Assembly (NCBI GenBank): GCA_002197995.1
Contig: NGZR01000002.1
Location: 8,184,001-8,248,000, forward strand
Reading direction: 5' to 3'
DNA length: 64,000 nt
Source: Gaeumannomyces sp. JS-464
Lineage: Eukaryota > Ascomycota > Sordariomycetes > Magnaporthales > Magnaporthaceae
Position 1 is the first letter of the stretch, and each line of letters begins with the position of its first letter. Below are positions 31,609-42,839 of this stretch, piece by piece. The position numbers and the translations under genes are program-made. Below the pieces are notes generated by a model, which was given only the letters and a program-made list of their open reading frames with translations, was not told the origin of the DNA and did no database searches.

Positions 31609-34353
31609 TCATCTGCGCTCATCGCCAGCTCGCGAATCTTCTCCGGGGAAATCTTTGGGCTCCTCGGTCTGAATTTGTGACTCGACTCGAGCCAGCCCGG
31701 TGGATGGGGCTTGCTGCTGAAGATACGGCACTCCAGGGCTGGAGATATCGCTGTCCACACCAGCTTTCTTTCGTGGTCTTCCTCGTGGTCCATCACCGCA
31801 GGTTACCACATGGGATTTATGCGCCAGCCTGTCTTGGGTTGCCCATCCGCAGAATCCACAGACCATTTCTAATCGAGCTGTCGCAGGGGTAGAATCTTCT
31901 CCGCGTCTACCGTGCCCTCCTAGATGTCGAATGTGGTTGTCCCTACGGCCAGATGTACTGCCGCACCAGCACCGGTACCGGTGTGGCCAGTGCTGTTCGC
32001 GTATATGTCGGACAAGCTTACTATTGCTGGGGAAGCGTCGAAAACAGATCGAGCACGCATAGCCATCTGGCGGTCTCCCCCGGCTGCCCCTGCTGCGGCC
32101 ACCCCCGTCGAAACCGTCAGCTTGGATTGCTTGTCCGTCATTTAGAAATGGCAGTGGCCCTGGTCGTGGGTCGTCTTCGCCAAGCACCTTGGGCCAGGTA
32201 TTAGCTTGCAGCTCTGTAATAGGTAGTTCCCCGGCCTTTTTGTTGTCGTTATTCCCGGGGGCGGTCTGCGGTTTCAAGTCCGGTTTCGAGGGCGCGTGGC
32301 TGCCGGGCAGAATGTCGCCGAAAAGTGGGGCGAACAAGCCAGCGCTACTTCTTCCAGCGGGCGAAGTGTGGGGGTGAATGACTCCGTCCTGGTCATTGCT
32401 AACGTTTTTCTCCTTGAGAAGATCTTTCGGCGGCAACTTCTGGGCCCGGTCGTTCTTAGTGGTTTCCTTGCGCAAAGCCATAAAGTTGCGGATAGTCGGA
32501 CGGACACCCAGGAATGACCTGATTTTTTGCAGCATCGCTCGCACTAGAATGGGCTCAGATTCCCTGTGCTCCGCATCCTTCGGTCTGGTTTCCGATCGAG
32601 CTTTTTCGTTTTCTTTTCGTTCATCTTCGCTCTCTTCTTCCTGTTCATTTTCTAGACTTTCTCCGTCTGCAGTTGATGAAGACTGTGACCGGTTCGAGTC
32701 GTCATCGGAATCCAGCTGCGAAGGAATGGCAGCAAGGGAGACTTCCTCTAGATGGGCTCCGAGATGCTTTGTGATAGCGATTCGACCTGACCCAGTCGGC
32801 TCGAGGCAAAGCTGGCAGCTAAACGATGTCCATTCAGGATCGAGCTTGTGGTCGAGAGCGAGGTGGGAAACCCAATCTTGGCGATTTTCGAATGAGGATT
32901 CCCGGGAAGGGCATGCCATGTCGAGACACATCCAAGGTTGCAGGTCCTCGAAGAGATGTCTCTTCCACAGACTGTTGCTCGTGATGGAGACGGTTTTTCC
33001 GCATGCAGCGCAGGAAAATGGTATGCCGGCCTTTGCTTCGGTTGTCAGGGGCGGAATCTTGACTGACTGCCCGCCTCTTCCGCCGTATGACATGACCGTT
33101 TCGGCGTACGACATGGTTGACGGGAGAGAACTGCCTAGACCGGAATCGTTGAACTTGGAGCTTGCGGCCTCAGAGCGCACTCCAACGTCTTGGGCTGGTG
33201 CATCCACCTGAATGGTAGTCTTTGCGCATGCTTCCCGTGCTTGTTGGCATCTGAGATACCGGATGTAATTGGCCTTTCCTAGCCAGCCGACGAGAGAGTC
33301 GTCCGCCTGCGGAAACCTGGCGCCGATTTTGTGACTGTAGACTCTGTCTGGCTGCCAATCAAGAAGCCGATCTCCGGGGGCCGCCTTTTCTACATCAACC
33401 TCCAAGATCGGATCCTTCAGCAGATGATCCAAATCCGCGAGACATGTTGTGTCTGTCTCCAGGTCCTCGACGACATCATCTATGGTATCCGAGTCAAGAT
33501 CATCGGAGGAGCTGTCGGAAGAGTCGTCGTTTTGGACAGTTTCGGCAGCATCTTGCAGCTCCCTGAGGCAATGGATGGCTTTCGTGAAAGACGGGGCAGA
33601 GATCTCCTGTTCTGCGCATGCGAGCGGTATAAGCCCTAAATTTACACTGTTAAAATCCGAATGGCTTCTCTTCGGTGTGTGAACTGTAAATACGGAAAAG
33701 GAAAAGGCATCGTTACGCTCGATCAATGTGCGGCTGATGCTTGTCAACAGCTTTAGAATTGTTTGGCGGAGGCTTCTTGACCTGTCGAAAACCTCATCGA
33801 ACTTTCCTGCTGCGATTCCATGACCGTCGGACCAAAGCTTGAGGCGGCCATAGCTTCTTTCTAGACTGGTATAAGAGGCGTCTCTATTTAGAGATTCCTT
33901 GTTGTTGGAGAGGGCTCGCAAGGTCGCCCGGAAGACAACAATGCATTCGGCGCAAAGCCTGCCAACAAGGCCGCCACGGTGGTCAAAGCCATCTCCAAGC
34001 TGGCTCAATTCATCGAGGTATTGCTGAACAATTGAGGGCGATGGATGCGATGCTTGTCCCACGTGTAATATCTCCATAGCTTCGGCCTCGATCGCTAGGG
34101 AATCTTGGGGCGATGCCGAGAGCGATAAACGCGAGCGAGCTAGGGGAGGAAAGACAGAATCTCGACCGTGAATGTTTGACGGAAGCTCGAATCCATCGGG
34201 TGGCTGGCCTCGTTGGGTTTGGCGCAATCTCCCCGCCCGATGCGCCGCCTGCTCAGCCTCAAAGATCGATTGGACGCGATGCACCGGCAACCTCCAAGCC
34301 ATGTGCAACGCAGGCGCTGGTGGGGGGCTGTGCCACGTCCCTGGTTGCCTCAC
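31609..34353 (-). CDS. Large C2H2 zinc-finger protein with AT-hook
   Basis: An uninterrupted frame of 914 codons. The N-terminal third (SLERSYGRLKLWSDGHGI, then FDRSRSLRQTILKLL) matches a fungal-specific region found at the start of many C2H2 and ankyrin proteins of Pezizomycotina. It is followed by an acidic patch (NDDSSDSSSDDLDSDT). A cluster of atypical Cys/His fingers (FSCAACGKTVSI, CLDMACPSRESSF, FSCQLCLEPTGSGR) precedes a Ser/Glu-rich acidic segment. Near the C-terminus come a canonical C2H2 finger (CSICFRRFPSNSKLVRHIREQH), two Cys-rich units and an AT-hook (PRGRPRKK). It is likely a nuclear DNA-binding protein. It shares a 155-bp divergent promoter with the DUF7580 gene. The start at 34353 is the first ATG; 34296 is an alternative. 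Confidence 0.8.
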   Translation of the reverse strand: MRQPGTWHSPPPAPALHMAWRLPVHRVQSIFEAEQAAHRAGRLRQTQRGQPPDGFELPSNIHGRDSVFPPLARSRLSLSASPQDSLAIEAEAMEILHVGQASHPSPSIVQQYLDELSQLGDGFDHRGGLVGRLCAECIVVFRATLRALSNNKESLNRDASYTSLERSYGRLKLWSDGHGIAAGKFDEVFDRSRSLRQTILKLLTSISRTLIERNDAFSFSVFTVHTPKRSHSDFNSVNLGLIPLACAEQEISAPSFTKAIHCLRELQDAAETVQNDDSSDSSSDDLDSDTIDDVVEDLETDTTCLADLDHLLKDPILEVDVEKAAPGDRLLDWQPDRVYSHKIGARFPQADDSLVGWLGKANYIRYLRCQQAREACAKTTIQVDAPAQDVGVRSEAASSKFNDSGLGSSLPSTMSYAETVMSYGGRGGQSVKIPPLTTEAKAGIPFSCAACGKTVSITSNSLWKRHLFEDLQPWMCLDMACPSRESSFENRQDWVSHLALDHKLDPEWTSFSCQLCLEPTGSGRIAITKHLGAHLEEVSLAAIPSQLDSDDDSNRSQSSSTADGESLENEQEEESEDERKENEKARSETRPKDAEHRESEPILVRAMLQKIRSFLGVRPTIRNFMALRKETTKNDRAQKLPPKDLLKEKNVSNDQDGVIHPHTSPAGRSSAGLFAPLFGDILPGSHAPSKPDLKPQTAPGNNDNKKAGELPITELQANTWPKVLGEDDPRPGPLPFLNDGQAIQADGFDGGGRSRGSRGRPPDGYACSICFRRFPSNSKLVRHIREQHWPHRYRCWCGSTSGRRDNHIRHLGGHGRRGEDSTPATARLEMVCGFCGWATQDRLAHKSHVVTCGDGPRGRPRKKAGVDSDISSPGVPYLQQQAPSTGLARVESQIQTEEPKDFPGEDSRAGDERR

Positions 34354-34508
34354 GGGTTCGCGCTTTCAACATTGAGCCGACCCAATTTCCCCAGGTCGGT
34401 CAGGCTGGCTGGTCGCCAGTCTTCCGAGTTTCCATCTGCTGAATGTCTCGTTTATGAGGTAGATGGTGCCAACCTCCGAATGGATCCCGCCACGATTAGC
34501 AATTAGCA
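34354..34508. promoter_or_regulatory. 155-bp bidirectional promoter
   Basis: The only DNA between the start codons of the minus-strand C2H2 gene (34353) and the plus-strand DUF7580 gene (34509). Both genes must use it, so co-regulation is likely. No specific binding site was identified. Confidence 0.6.
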
Positions 34509-36495
34509 ATGGATCCTCTCTCGATAACCACGGGCGTACTAGGCCTGCTGGGCGCCTGCATCAAGGTGTACATCACGGTGGGCGAGAAGCTCAAGATATT
34601 CCGCCACTACTCTCGAGAAGTGAAGAGGATTCAGACGAAGCACCACTGCCAGGTCCATATCTTTCGCAACGAGATTCACCACCTCCTGCGGATTGCCTCC
34701 CCTGATGACGAGGCCGCCATTGAAGAGATGCTCGACAACGCTGAGCATCCGCAGTGGCAAAGCAAACAGCTGCAAAAACAAATCGAGTTAGCGCTTGGGA
34801 AAGCAAAAGAACGGTTGTTCAAGGATGTTGTTGAAGACATCAGAACCTCGCTTACAAAGCTCCGGGACGACCTCCGATGCTTTGACTCACTAATGGAAGA
34901 CCAGCGCGAGGTATGTGCTACTTTCCTGCCTGCTTCGTTATCGGCGAGGACGCCTCTTTGGCAGCCAGGACGAAGCCAACAAGAGATTCGCAATGCAGGG
35001 GGAAAAGATGAGAGACACGGTCAGGAGACTGCGAGGCCGTGTCAGCCTCGTTTGGAATAAAAGCGAGGTTGAAAAGAGCATCAAGGACCTCCGGGACTCC
35101 ATTGAAGACCTTCAATGCCTCCGCAAGCAAGCAGCAGAGCTTTCAATGCCCGCGCGGTCCTGTGGCCGTCTCTCTGGGACCTCCCGCGATAATACCGTCG
35201 GGCAGCGGGACAGCATCGTGGGATCGCATGCAGGCCTCAACCCTGAGCAAAGGATCGAGTATGGGCAATACGGCCCCGTCAGGCGTGCATCAAAGGCGTT
35301 CCACAAAGCACTCACGCTTGCCTGGTCTAGAGCCCCTGAGTCCATGCAAACGGCCCGTCCAACGCGCCATTCTGTCAAGCTCTTCTTAGACGCGCGGGCC
35401 GATGGCGACGTCCAGATGGACGTGGCCGTCATATGCTACGGCCACGACCATTTAATCAGCCCAATTATGCAGGCCAGCCTCACAAGGTTGCGGATCAAAT
35501 CCAGGATGTTGTTCGATCGGCTGGACACTGCGGACGACAGCCTGCCAGCTGCAAAACAGGAACCTGCAGCGGTGCATCCACAAAAGCGCCGCAAGGTTCG
35601 CTTCGCCGACGCACCCGCGTTGCCATCAGAAGCTCCCTCACAACTACAAGCAGATTCCCCGGGGCAGGGTGTCAAATCCAACGATCTATTGCGCATCCAC
35701 GACATCTGCTCCACTTTGAGTCAGTGCGCTCCCTCCAAGTCTCGCTGCTCAGCGGATTGTTTGGGATACATCGACACCAACGACCAAGAAAACTTCAGAC
35801 ACACCTTCTACAATGCCCTGGGCAATAAGACCGCGCACGATCTCTTTTGGTCAACTTCAGGCCCAGATGCTCTCGTCTCCATGAGGACAGTCCTCTCAAA
35901 CCCAGCCGAGAGCTCGCTTTCCCTCCCAGACCAACTAAAATTAGCACGCAACCTCGTCACGGCAGTGCTGAAATTCCACTCAACCCCTTGGCTGGGGGAG
36001 TTGTTCTCACTTGGTGACATCTCCTTCTTCAAGATAGACCAAAACATGTCGAGCTACCTGCAAACTCTTCACGTCGGCTTCGAGTTTAGCAACACTCCCC
36101 AGGCCGCAGCACAACTCCTCCAACCCGGTAACTGCGGTGACATGGAAGGCGTCGTGCAGACAGCGCCCACACCCGACTCCACGGCCATGGAGGAGAGCAT
36201 GCTCCAGTACGGCATCCGCAACCTGACGCTGTGGAGCCTCGGCGTGATCCTGCTGCAGATAGGAATGTGGCGCGAGCTCGTCGACGCGAACGACGTCCTG
36301 CGCGTCCGGAAGCTGTCCACCCAGGGATCCTGCGTGTTGGGCCCCCGGTACAAGGAGCTCACCAAAAAGTGTTTGGACTGTGATTTTGGGTTTGGCGACG
36401 ACCTGTCGAAGCCGCGCTTGCAGCAGGCCGTGTTCAAAGGAGTGGTGTGCGAGTTGAACGACATGATTAGAAGTTTGGACATCAGCGACGACTGA
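34509..36495 (+). CDS. DUF7580-type fungal protein with N-terminal HeLo/SesA-like helical domain
   Basis: Exon 1 (34509-34910) begins MDPLSITTGVLGLLGACIK, the amphipathic opening seen in HeLo-like/STAND N-terminal domains of fungal incompatibility and NLR-like proteins. A 58-nt intron (34911-34968, GTATGT...CCAG) joins in phase 0 to exon 2 (34969-36495), for 642 residues in all. The middle is coiled-coil rich (DTVRRLRGRVSLVWNKSEVEKSIKDLRD is one helix). The C-terminus has the DUF7580 pattern (LARNLVTAVLKFHSTPWLGE, ISFFKIDQ, LTLWSLGVILLQIGMW), which resembles a degenerate kinase-like fold, and ends DISDD. The gene is intact. Function is unknown; the architecture suggests cell-death or recognition signalling. 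Confidence 0.78.
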
Positions 36496-36866
36496 GTGGG
36501 TTTCTGTTCGTAGCACAACTTAATAGCAGTGTAATTCTATTCTGTGCCTCTTGCCGTCCCACCAGCTTGAAAGCTGCTGTGACGTACAAAGTGGGCGTCA
36601 AAGTGGGCGACGGGAAGGAGGCCAATTCGACCACCCCCGCCCACCTCGGAGCTTAGCACCCCGCTGCTAAGAAAGGACCCCGCCAAAAATTGCAATTGAC
36701 TCAAACGCGCAACACGTCACCCGAGGACGGACCAGCCCGACGACCACGACCGCCCACGTCTGACTCTCTCGACGCAAATTTCTCAAGCCACGGCTAACCG
36801 ACACCTCGAGAAGAGACCACGACGCAAAGGACACTCTCGACGACGCTGCCCACCACCGCGCCCACA
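36496..36866. other. Promoter region of WRS1
   Basis: 3' flank of the DUF7580 gene and 5' leader of WRS1, C/A-rich toward the start codon. No other feature. Confidence 0.4.
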
Positions 36867-38973
36867 ATGGCGGCAGCAAACATCGTGGTCCCGACGACCG
36901 AAGAGGGCCAGGCGACGCCCGCGGCACCCCCTAAGGGCGTCGCGCAGCAGCAGAGCGTGGACCCCTGGAACGTCAGCGGCGGGGTCGACACCGAGGGCAA
37001 CGTGCAGGCCATCAACTACAACAAGCTCGTCGAGGAGTTCGGCACCAAGCTGATCGACGCGGAGCTGCTCGAGCGCTTCGAGCGCGTCACCGGCCACAAG
37101 CCGCACCGCTTCATGCGCCGCGGCATCGTCTTTTCCCACCGCGAGCTTGACGTATGACCTCCTTGTCTCCTCCGCGCTGCGGAACCACGAACAACTCTCT
37201 AGATGGGGCTGAAACAGGCTGACTGGATTACGTTCTGGTCTCCAGGCCATCCTCGACAGGCACCAGCGGAACGAGCCCTTCTTCCTCTACACAGGCCGTG
37301 GGCCCAGCAGGTACAAAACATCTCGGCTTTTGCACGGGAATCGGCACACCCGCAGGAGAGAAAGGGAGGCACCTGGACTGACCATGGCGCAATCGCAGCG
37401 ACTCGATGCACATTGGACACACGGTTCCCTTCGAGTTCACAAAATGGCTCCAAGAGGTCTTCCAGGTTCCCCTGGTCATCATGATGACTGATGTAAGCGC
37501 AAAAGACTGGCTCTCTTCAAAGATGAGGGACACCAAAGCTGACCAATCGCAGGACGAGGTATGTGGTTTCTAGAGCCGTCCCCGAGGCTAGCACTCGCTT
37601 ACACCCGGCTAGAAATATCTCTTCAACGAGAAGAGAACAATCGAGGAGGTCCAATCCTACACAAGGACCAATGTCAGGGACATCATCTCAGTCGGCTTTG
37701 ACCCAGAGAAGACGTTTATTTTCTCAGACTATGAGTGAGTGCGACCATGATTGCCTCCCACCTCCCTTCTCATGAACAGAGTAGACTGACATCTCAATAG
37801 CTTCGTCGGCGGTGCTTTCTACAAGAACATCACAAGGTTGTCGAAGCACATCACATACAACCAGGCCAAGGCCATCTTCGGCTTCAACGACAGCACAAAT
37901 ATCGGCAAGATCCACTTCGGCAGCATCCAGGGTAAGTCCGCCGCCCAATTGGCCGTACGATAATTGCAGCAAATAGCTGACTGTGATGCCATCTTCAGGC
38001 GCGACGAGCTTCGCGTCGTCTTTCCCTCACATTTTTGGCTCCGACGAGAAGATCTCAAGCAAAATTCCCTGCTTGATTCCTTGTAAGGCTCTCCAACCCG
38101 TACAATGTCTTGGACAGCGAGGCGCGGTTCTGACGCAGCTGCAGGCGCCATTGATCAAGATCCCTACTTTAGGATGACGCGCGATGTTGCGTCGAGGATA
38201 AGTATGCTATCGGACCCGCATGAAAGCTCTGCACACGAGGGTCACACTGGCTGACACCATGAAAAAGAACTTGCCAAACCGTCTCTTATCCACGCGCGCT
38301 TCCTCGACGCTCTGCAGGGCCCCGGGTCGAAGATGAGTGCAAGCATCGACACGTCGGCCATTTTCATGAAGGACACGCCCAAACAGATCTTGAACAAGGT
38401 CAACAAATACGCATTCTCCGGCGGCCAGATCACTGTTGAGGAGCACAGGGAAAAGGGAGGCGACACTACCAAGGACGTGCCGTATCAGTACCTCACTTTC
38501 TTCCTGGAGGATGATGAAGAGGTCAGTGATGTACCCTCCTGACCAAAGGGCCTGTTGTCTACATGTGGAGTAGATCGCTGACTCTTGGCACTGAAATCTA
38601 GCTTGAGAAGATCAGGGTTGAGTACAGCACGGGCAAGATGCTGACGGGCGAGATCAAGAAGAGGTGCGCGGAGGAGCTCCAGAAGTACGTGCTCGGTTTC
38701 CAGGAGCGGCGGGCCAAGGTGACGGACGAGGTCGTGGCCGAATTCATGAAGCTCAGGCCACTGAAGCTCAAGTGGGATACGGCGAGCCTTGGTGCGGAGA
38801 CGAACGAAGGCGCCGAGGCTGAGGCCGCCGGCGATGGCAAGATGACCAAAAACCAGCTGAAAAGGCTAGAAAAGGCGCGACAGCAGGCGGAAAAGAAGGA
38901 GAAGAAGCAGGCTGAGAAAGCGGCTGCCGCGGCTCCGACAGACGCATCGGCGGCCAAGGAGGAGGCCAGCTAG
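36867..38973 (+). CDS. WRS1: Cytoplasmic tryptophanyl-tRNA synthetase, ten exons with a 6-nt microexon
   Basis: Charges tRNA-Trp. Ten exons give 489 residues without any frame problem: 36867-37151, 37246-37310, 37399-37492, 37553-37558, 37613-37734, 37801-37931, 37999-38082, 38145-38201, 38268-38521 and 38602-38973. All nine introns are 54-94 nt with GT-AG ends. The class I signature GHTVP is at about residues 123-127 and KMSAS at 303-307. [11 protein letters not shown] and the C-terminal anticodon-binding helix are normal, and the protein ends in a Lys/Glu/Ala-rich tail. Exon 4 is only GACGAG and adds Asp-Glu between VIMMTD and KYLFNEK, exactly as the family requires. It is flanked by good donor (GTATGT) and acceptor (TCGCAG) sites. 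Confidence 0.95.
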
Positions 38974-40825
38974 AACTCATTGGATTGCGCGTCCCTTCTG
39001 CCGAATAGATGTTTATTTCGGCCTTGACAAGGGACGGTTGGTTTCCTTCAGGCAAACCCCTACAGGGGCAAACCGAGATCGCCTAGTGGGGGTTAGGGTT
39101 GGGCGATGTCGAGCTTGCGCGAGTCACCTTGGCCCTGCTTCCATCTCCAGATCTCAATTGAGGCTCCAGGCAGCTGCTTTCCTCCGTCGGGTTCGGGCCT
39201 CGCGTTTGTCCTGAAGTAGGTATTCAACATTGCTCCCGGCCTTTTTCTTTCACTTGGCATCCCATCCCCGTCCAAACCTTGGCCGGGGATGGGTTCGGCG
39301 TGCCTGATCCACCATGCTGGGACGATTTCCCGCCCGCCGGGTAATTACTTTGCCTCTTTGCCTTCAACTCCCGGCACGAAAAGATCTTGCGCAGAACCAC
39401 ATTCCATCTTCACTACCAGAGATCTTTATCTCGAAACGAAATGCGTTGGAACCCGATCCGGTCGGCTACTCTATCCAATACAATTTGGGAAGATGACATG
39501 GTGTGCAGCAATTCGAAGCCCGTTCAGAATCCTATGTCTTGGCCACCCATCGTCAGCCCTAGTCCCCCACCCTCTTGCATCTCACATTGTCTTGTAATCC
39601 CCGATCGCACAAGTGCCTCGATGCTCTGGAATTGCTTAGCCACTGCCGAAAGAAATAACATAGTCCCTGACTCTGGGGTTCCCTCCACCCGAGGCCCAGC
39701 AGTGCCGCCCGCGGCTCCACCTGCGCAAGCTTCCCCTCCATCGCTACTGCCGCCACCCCCAGGAGCTAGGAATAAGGGATTGATTTTACCCGACGGGAGA
39801 TTTATCTGGCGTTGCCGACGAGCAGGATGAGGCGGCAAATTAAGAAATTCCCCGCGGGAGCTGCACCAGGTCTGCCTAGCACTGTCCTACCTGGTATGTA
39901 CCTGGTAGGCAGGTCGGGCTGTCGTGCTGTCATCCGCACCAATATTCTAGCCAGGACCAAAATCTGCTCGCCAGCCCATCCCGGGCTGAGCTGGTTGTTG
40001 CCCCTGCAACAGGGACACGACTGCCATCGGGGCAAAGGGAGAAAGGAGAAAGGAGAAAGTACAACAGCAAAGCCGCCAAGTCAGCCGCCCGCTCGCTCTC
40101 CGCGTAGCCCGCCCTCGTCCCCCATCTTCTAGGCAGGCTTTGCGTGGGATTGCGCTATCAGATAACCTAGTCGTACCCATCCATTTTTTCCTGCCGAGAT
40201 AGCTCCTTGCCAGGCCCCCCTCCCCGTGCAACCACACGCACGCCCCGCGCGCGTGTCCCGCCGGCCCGCGCGCTCGGGTGCGGATGTCGCGATTGTCAAT
40301 CCCGAAATATCCGTCTGTCATAAAAATAAAAGCGAGAGACAAAAAGAGGAGGGAAACAGGAAAATGGGAGATCTCTCACGCGGGGCTGAAAGAGTCATGC
40401 CCACTTGGATGGAGACAGACAAGAGAGGGGCCCCCTTTATGACATCCAAGCGGCGTGTCGAAGAAGATGGCAATAACTCCGGTCTAGATAAACCACCCGC
40501 GCATTCTCATTTTTATTGTTTTCTTTTTCTCCGAGCTCTGACTTGTTTGTATATATACCGCACTGATACGCTGCCCACCCCCTTGTCCTTCGACCTGTCA
40601 ACCGATTTCCATCCCTCCTTTTCGGAAGCTCCGTCGTCCCCCTCCCCTGTCAGGCTCGTCCACCCACCGTCTCTTGCGCCCCTCCATCACACATCCATAT
40701 GCCCTTTTAAGATCCCCCTCTCTGTGCTCGCAGGTACTCAGCGCGATAATACAACACACGGATAACTATATCGCAAAGCTCCATACCCACAACACGCACC
40801 AGAGGAAGGAGAAGAAAAAAAAGCC
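38974..40825. other. Long intergenic region
   Basis: About 1.85 kb without a supported gene. The part after 40560 is C/T-rich with few ATGs and is probably the promoter and 5' leader of the SDR gene. A TATA-like TATATA lies near 40550. Short CTACC/GGTAG-type repeats occur near 39885-39912. Confidence 0.45.
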
Positions 40826-41715
40826 ATGGGATCGATAGCGCACCAGACTCCCCAGGAGGAGGCGGCCGCCCCGCTGGCCGGCAAGGTGTTCGCCATCACG
40901 GGCGGCGCGAGCGGCATCGGCCTGGCGACGGCGCAGATCCTGTCGCGGCGCGGCGCGACCGTGTGCATCGCCGACGTTGACGCGGCCGCGCTGGCGGCCG
41001 CCGACAAGCACTTTTCCAGCGCCGGCGCCGGCGCGCGCTACGCCTCGGCGAGGGTCGACATCTCGAAGCGCGCAGAGGTGGACGGCTGGATCGAGGGTGT
41101 CGTGTCGCGGTTCGGCCGGCTGGATGGCGCCGCCAACGTGGCCGGCATCATCGGCAAGGTCCACGGCAAGACGTCGGTCGCCGACATGGACGACGGCGAG
41201 TGGGAGCGCATCCTGGCCGTCAACGTGACGGGCACCATGTACTGCATGCGCGCGCAGCTGAGGAGGATCGCGGACCGCGGGTCCATCGTCAACGTCGCGT
41301 CCATCCACGGCCTCAAGGGTACGGACGGACAGCACTACCTACCATCTCTTTGCAGAACTGGAGAGAATCATCAAACACTAACAACTGTCTTTCTGCCACA
41401 CAGGCTTCGCCTACCACGCCGCCTACGACGCCAGCAAGCACGCCGTCATCGGGCTGACCAAGGCGGCGGCGCTCGAGGTGGGCGACCGCGAGATCAGGAT
41501 CAACGCCGTCGCCCCGGGCGCCATCTACACGCCCCTGATGCAGAAGAACTGGGACCTCACCGGCCGCCCCGCCGACGCGCCCTTTGACGACCCGACCGCC
41601 TTCAAGGCGCCAGGGCTCGGCCGAGGAGGTCGGGAACGTGCTCGCCTTCCTGCTCGGGCCCGAGAGCACGTTTGTCAGCGGGAGCGTGTACTCTGTTGAT
41701 GGCGCGTGGCTATAA
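40826..41715 (+). CDS. Short-chain dehydrogenase/reductase (frameshifted near the 3' end)
   Basis: A classical SDR oxidoreductase. Exon 1 (40826-41318) holds the NAD(P)-binding motif TGGASGIG (residues 25-32), NVAG and the catalytic-region Ser of NVASIHG. An 85-nt intron (41319-41403) follows. Exon 2 carries the YDASK motif (Tyr172, Lys176) and the PG motif (VAPGAIYTP). After TAFK the frame changes at 41604-41610 (AAGGCGCC); the next frame gives QGSAEEVGNVLAFLLGPEST and the canonical end VSGSVYSVDGAW, stop 41713-41715. Either one extra base or two missing bases explains the break. The substrate cannot be predicted, and no pathway neighbours are present. Confidence 0.87.
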
Positions 41716-42162
41716 TCCTGTCTTTTTTCTTCTCCATCGCACTCTCTTTTCTTTTCCTGGTCCAACTCTCTCCTGTTATAATTGCCCTCCTTTCCCGACC
41801 CGTTGACTCCTCGTCCCGACTACACACATTCATCCAGCCACCGAGCCCCTATTTCGACGCTGAGGAGAGAGGGTATCCAGGAATCGCGTCCATGATGATG
41901 ATGACCACAGCGAGCATGTGCATCAAGTTCGAGATATCCTTGCTGCATTTGGGGTTTATACTGATTTTTTTTTGTTGCTCTTCATATCTTGTTCCCGTCT
42001 ATCTACGGCTACTCAAGGGTTCTCTTGCTCTTTTGTCCCCTTATAACGAATAAACCTAGACGCTGATAATCCGTATGCGCATGATCGAAGCGGCCTGCTT
42101 TCGTTTTTATAACCTCGGCCTCCCCATGATACATCTCTTTCGAGAAGCAAGCACCTTCACCC
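41716..42162. other. Convergent intergenic stretch
   Basis: 3' flanks of the SDR and NAT3 genes. T-rich stretches near 41720-41760 and 41960-42010 fit 3' UTR signals. No gene. Confidence 0.4.
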
Positions 42163-42839
42163 TCACCAAACGTCGCACGGGTCGACCTCGTGCTTCTCGC
42201 CGTCGTCCCGGACGTGCTCGCGCTTGGCGTCGCGCCTGCAGGGCTTGCGCATGTCGTAGGCGTCCTCGGAGTGCAGGTTGGGGTCGGACGAGTGGTCGCC
42301 GTAGTAGTCCTTGACGACGCGGAAGACGGAGTAGCCCATGCTCTTGTAGAAGGCGATGGCCTTGTGGTTGGTCTTGCGCACGAACAGGTCGACGAACCAG
42401 GCGTCGCCCGAGTCGGCGGCCGCCTCGAGCTGCTCCGTCAGCATGCGCCCGATGCCGAGCCGGCGCGCCTCGGGCGCCACCGTCACGGCCGTGATGTGCG
42501 CGTGCCAGGGCAGGTAGTGCTCCGAGAACTTGTACACGTCGGGCGAGGACTCGAGCTTGCCCATGACTTTTTTTATTTTTTATTTTTTATGTTGGGTCAG
42601 CACCGGGTGAGGAAAAGATGACAAGGCGTCTCATTATCAAACATGGGTAACATGAAAAAAATCTACGCACTGTAGCCTATGATGTTGCCGTGCTGGTCCT
42701 CGGCCACCTGGAAGAGCGAGGGCCATTTTGCGTGGTACTGCAGGTAGAAGGAGAGCTCATAGGTCTCTGTGAAGGGGTCGAGGTTGCATTTGGACAGCTT
42801 GGAGAGGTCGCTGGGCCTGAACTGCCGGAAGTTGGCCAT
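42163..42839 (-). CDS. NAT3: NatB catalytic subunit (N-alpha-acetyltransferase)
   Basis: Nat3, with Mdm20, acetylates proteins starting Met-Asp/Glu/Asn. Exon 1 (42839-42671) reads MANFRQFRPSDLSKLSKCNL and NIIGY. A 104-nt intron (42670-42567) leads to exon 2 (42566-42163) with IMGKLESSP, the acetyl-CoA loop RRLGIGRML, LFVRKTNHKAIAFYKSMGY and the typical NatB ending MRKP...VDPCDVW. The protein is about 190 residues and intact. Oddly, the start codon is preceded directly by twelve As and a G. The 3' splice site is preceded by runs of As broken only by Ts, instead of a pyrimidine tract. Confidence 0.93.
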
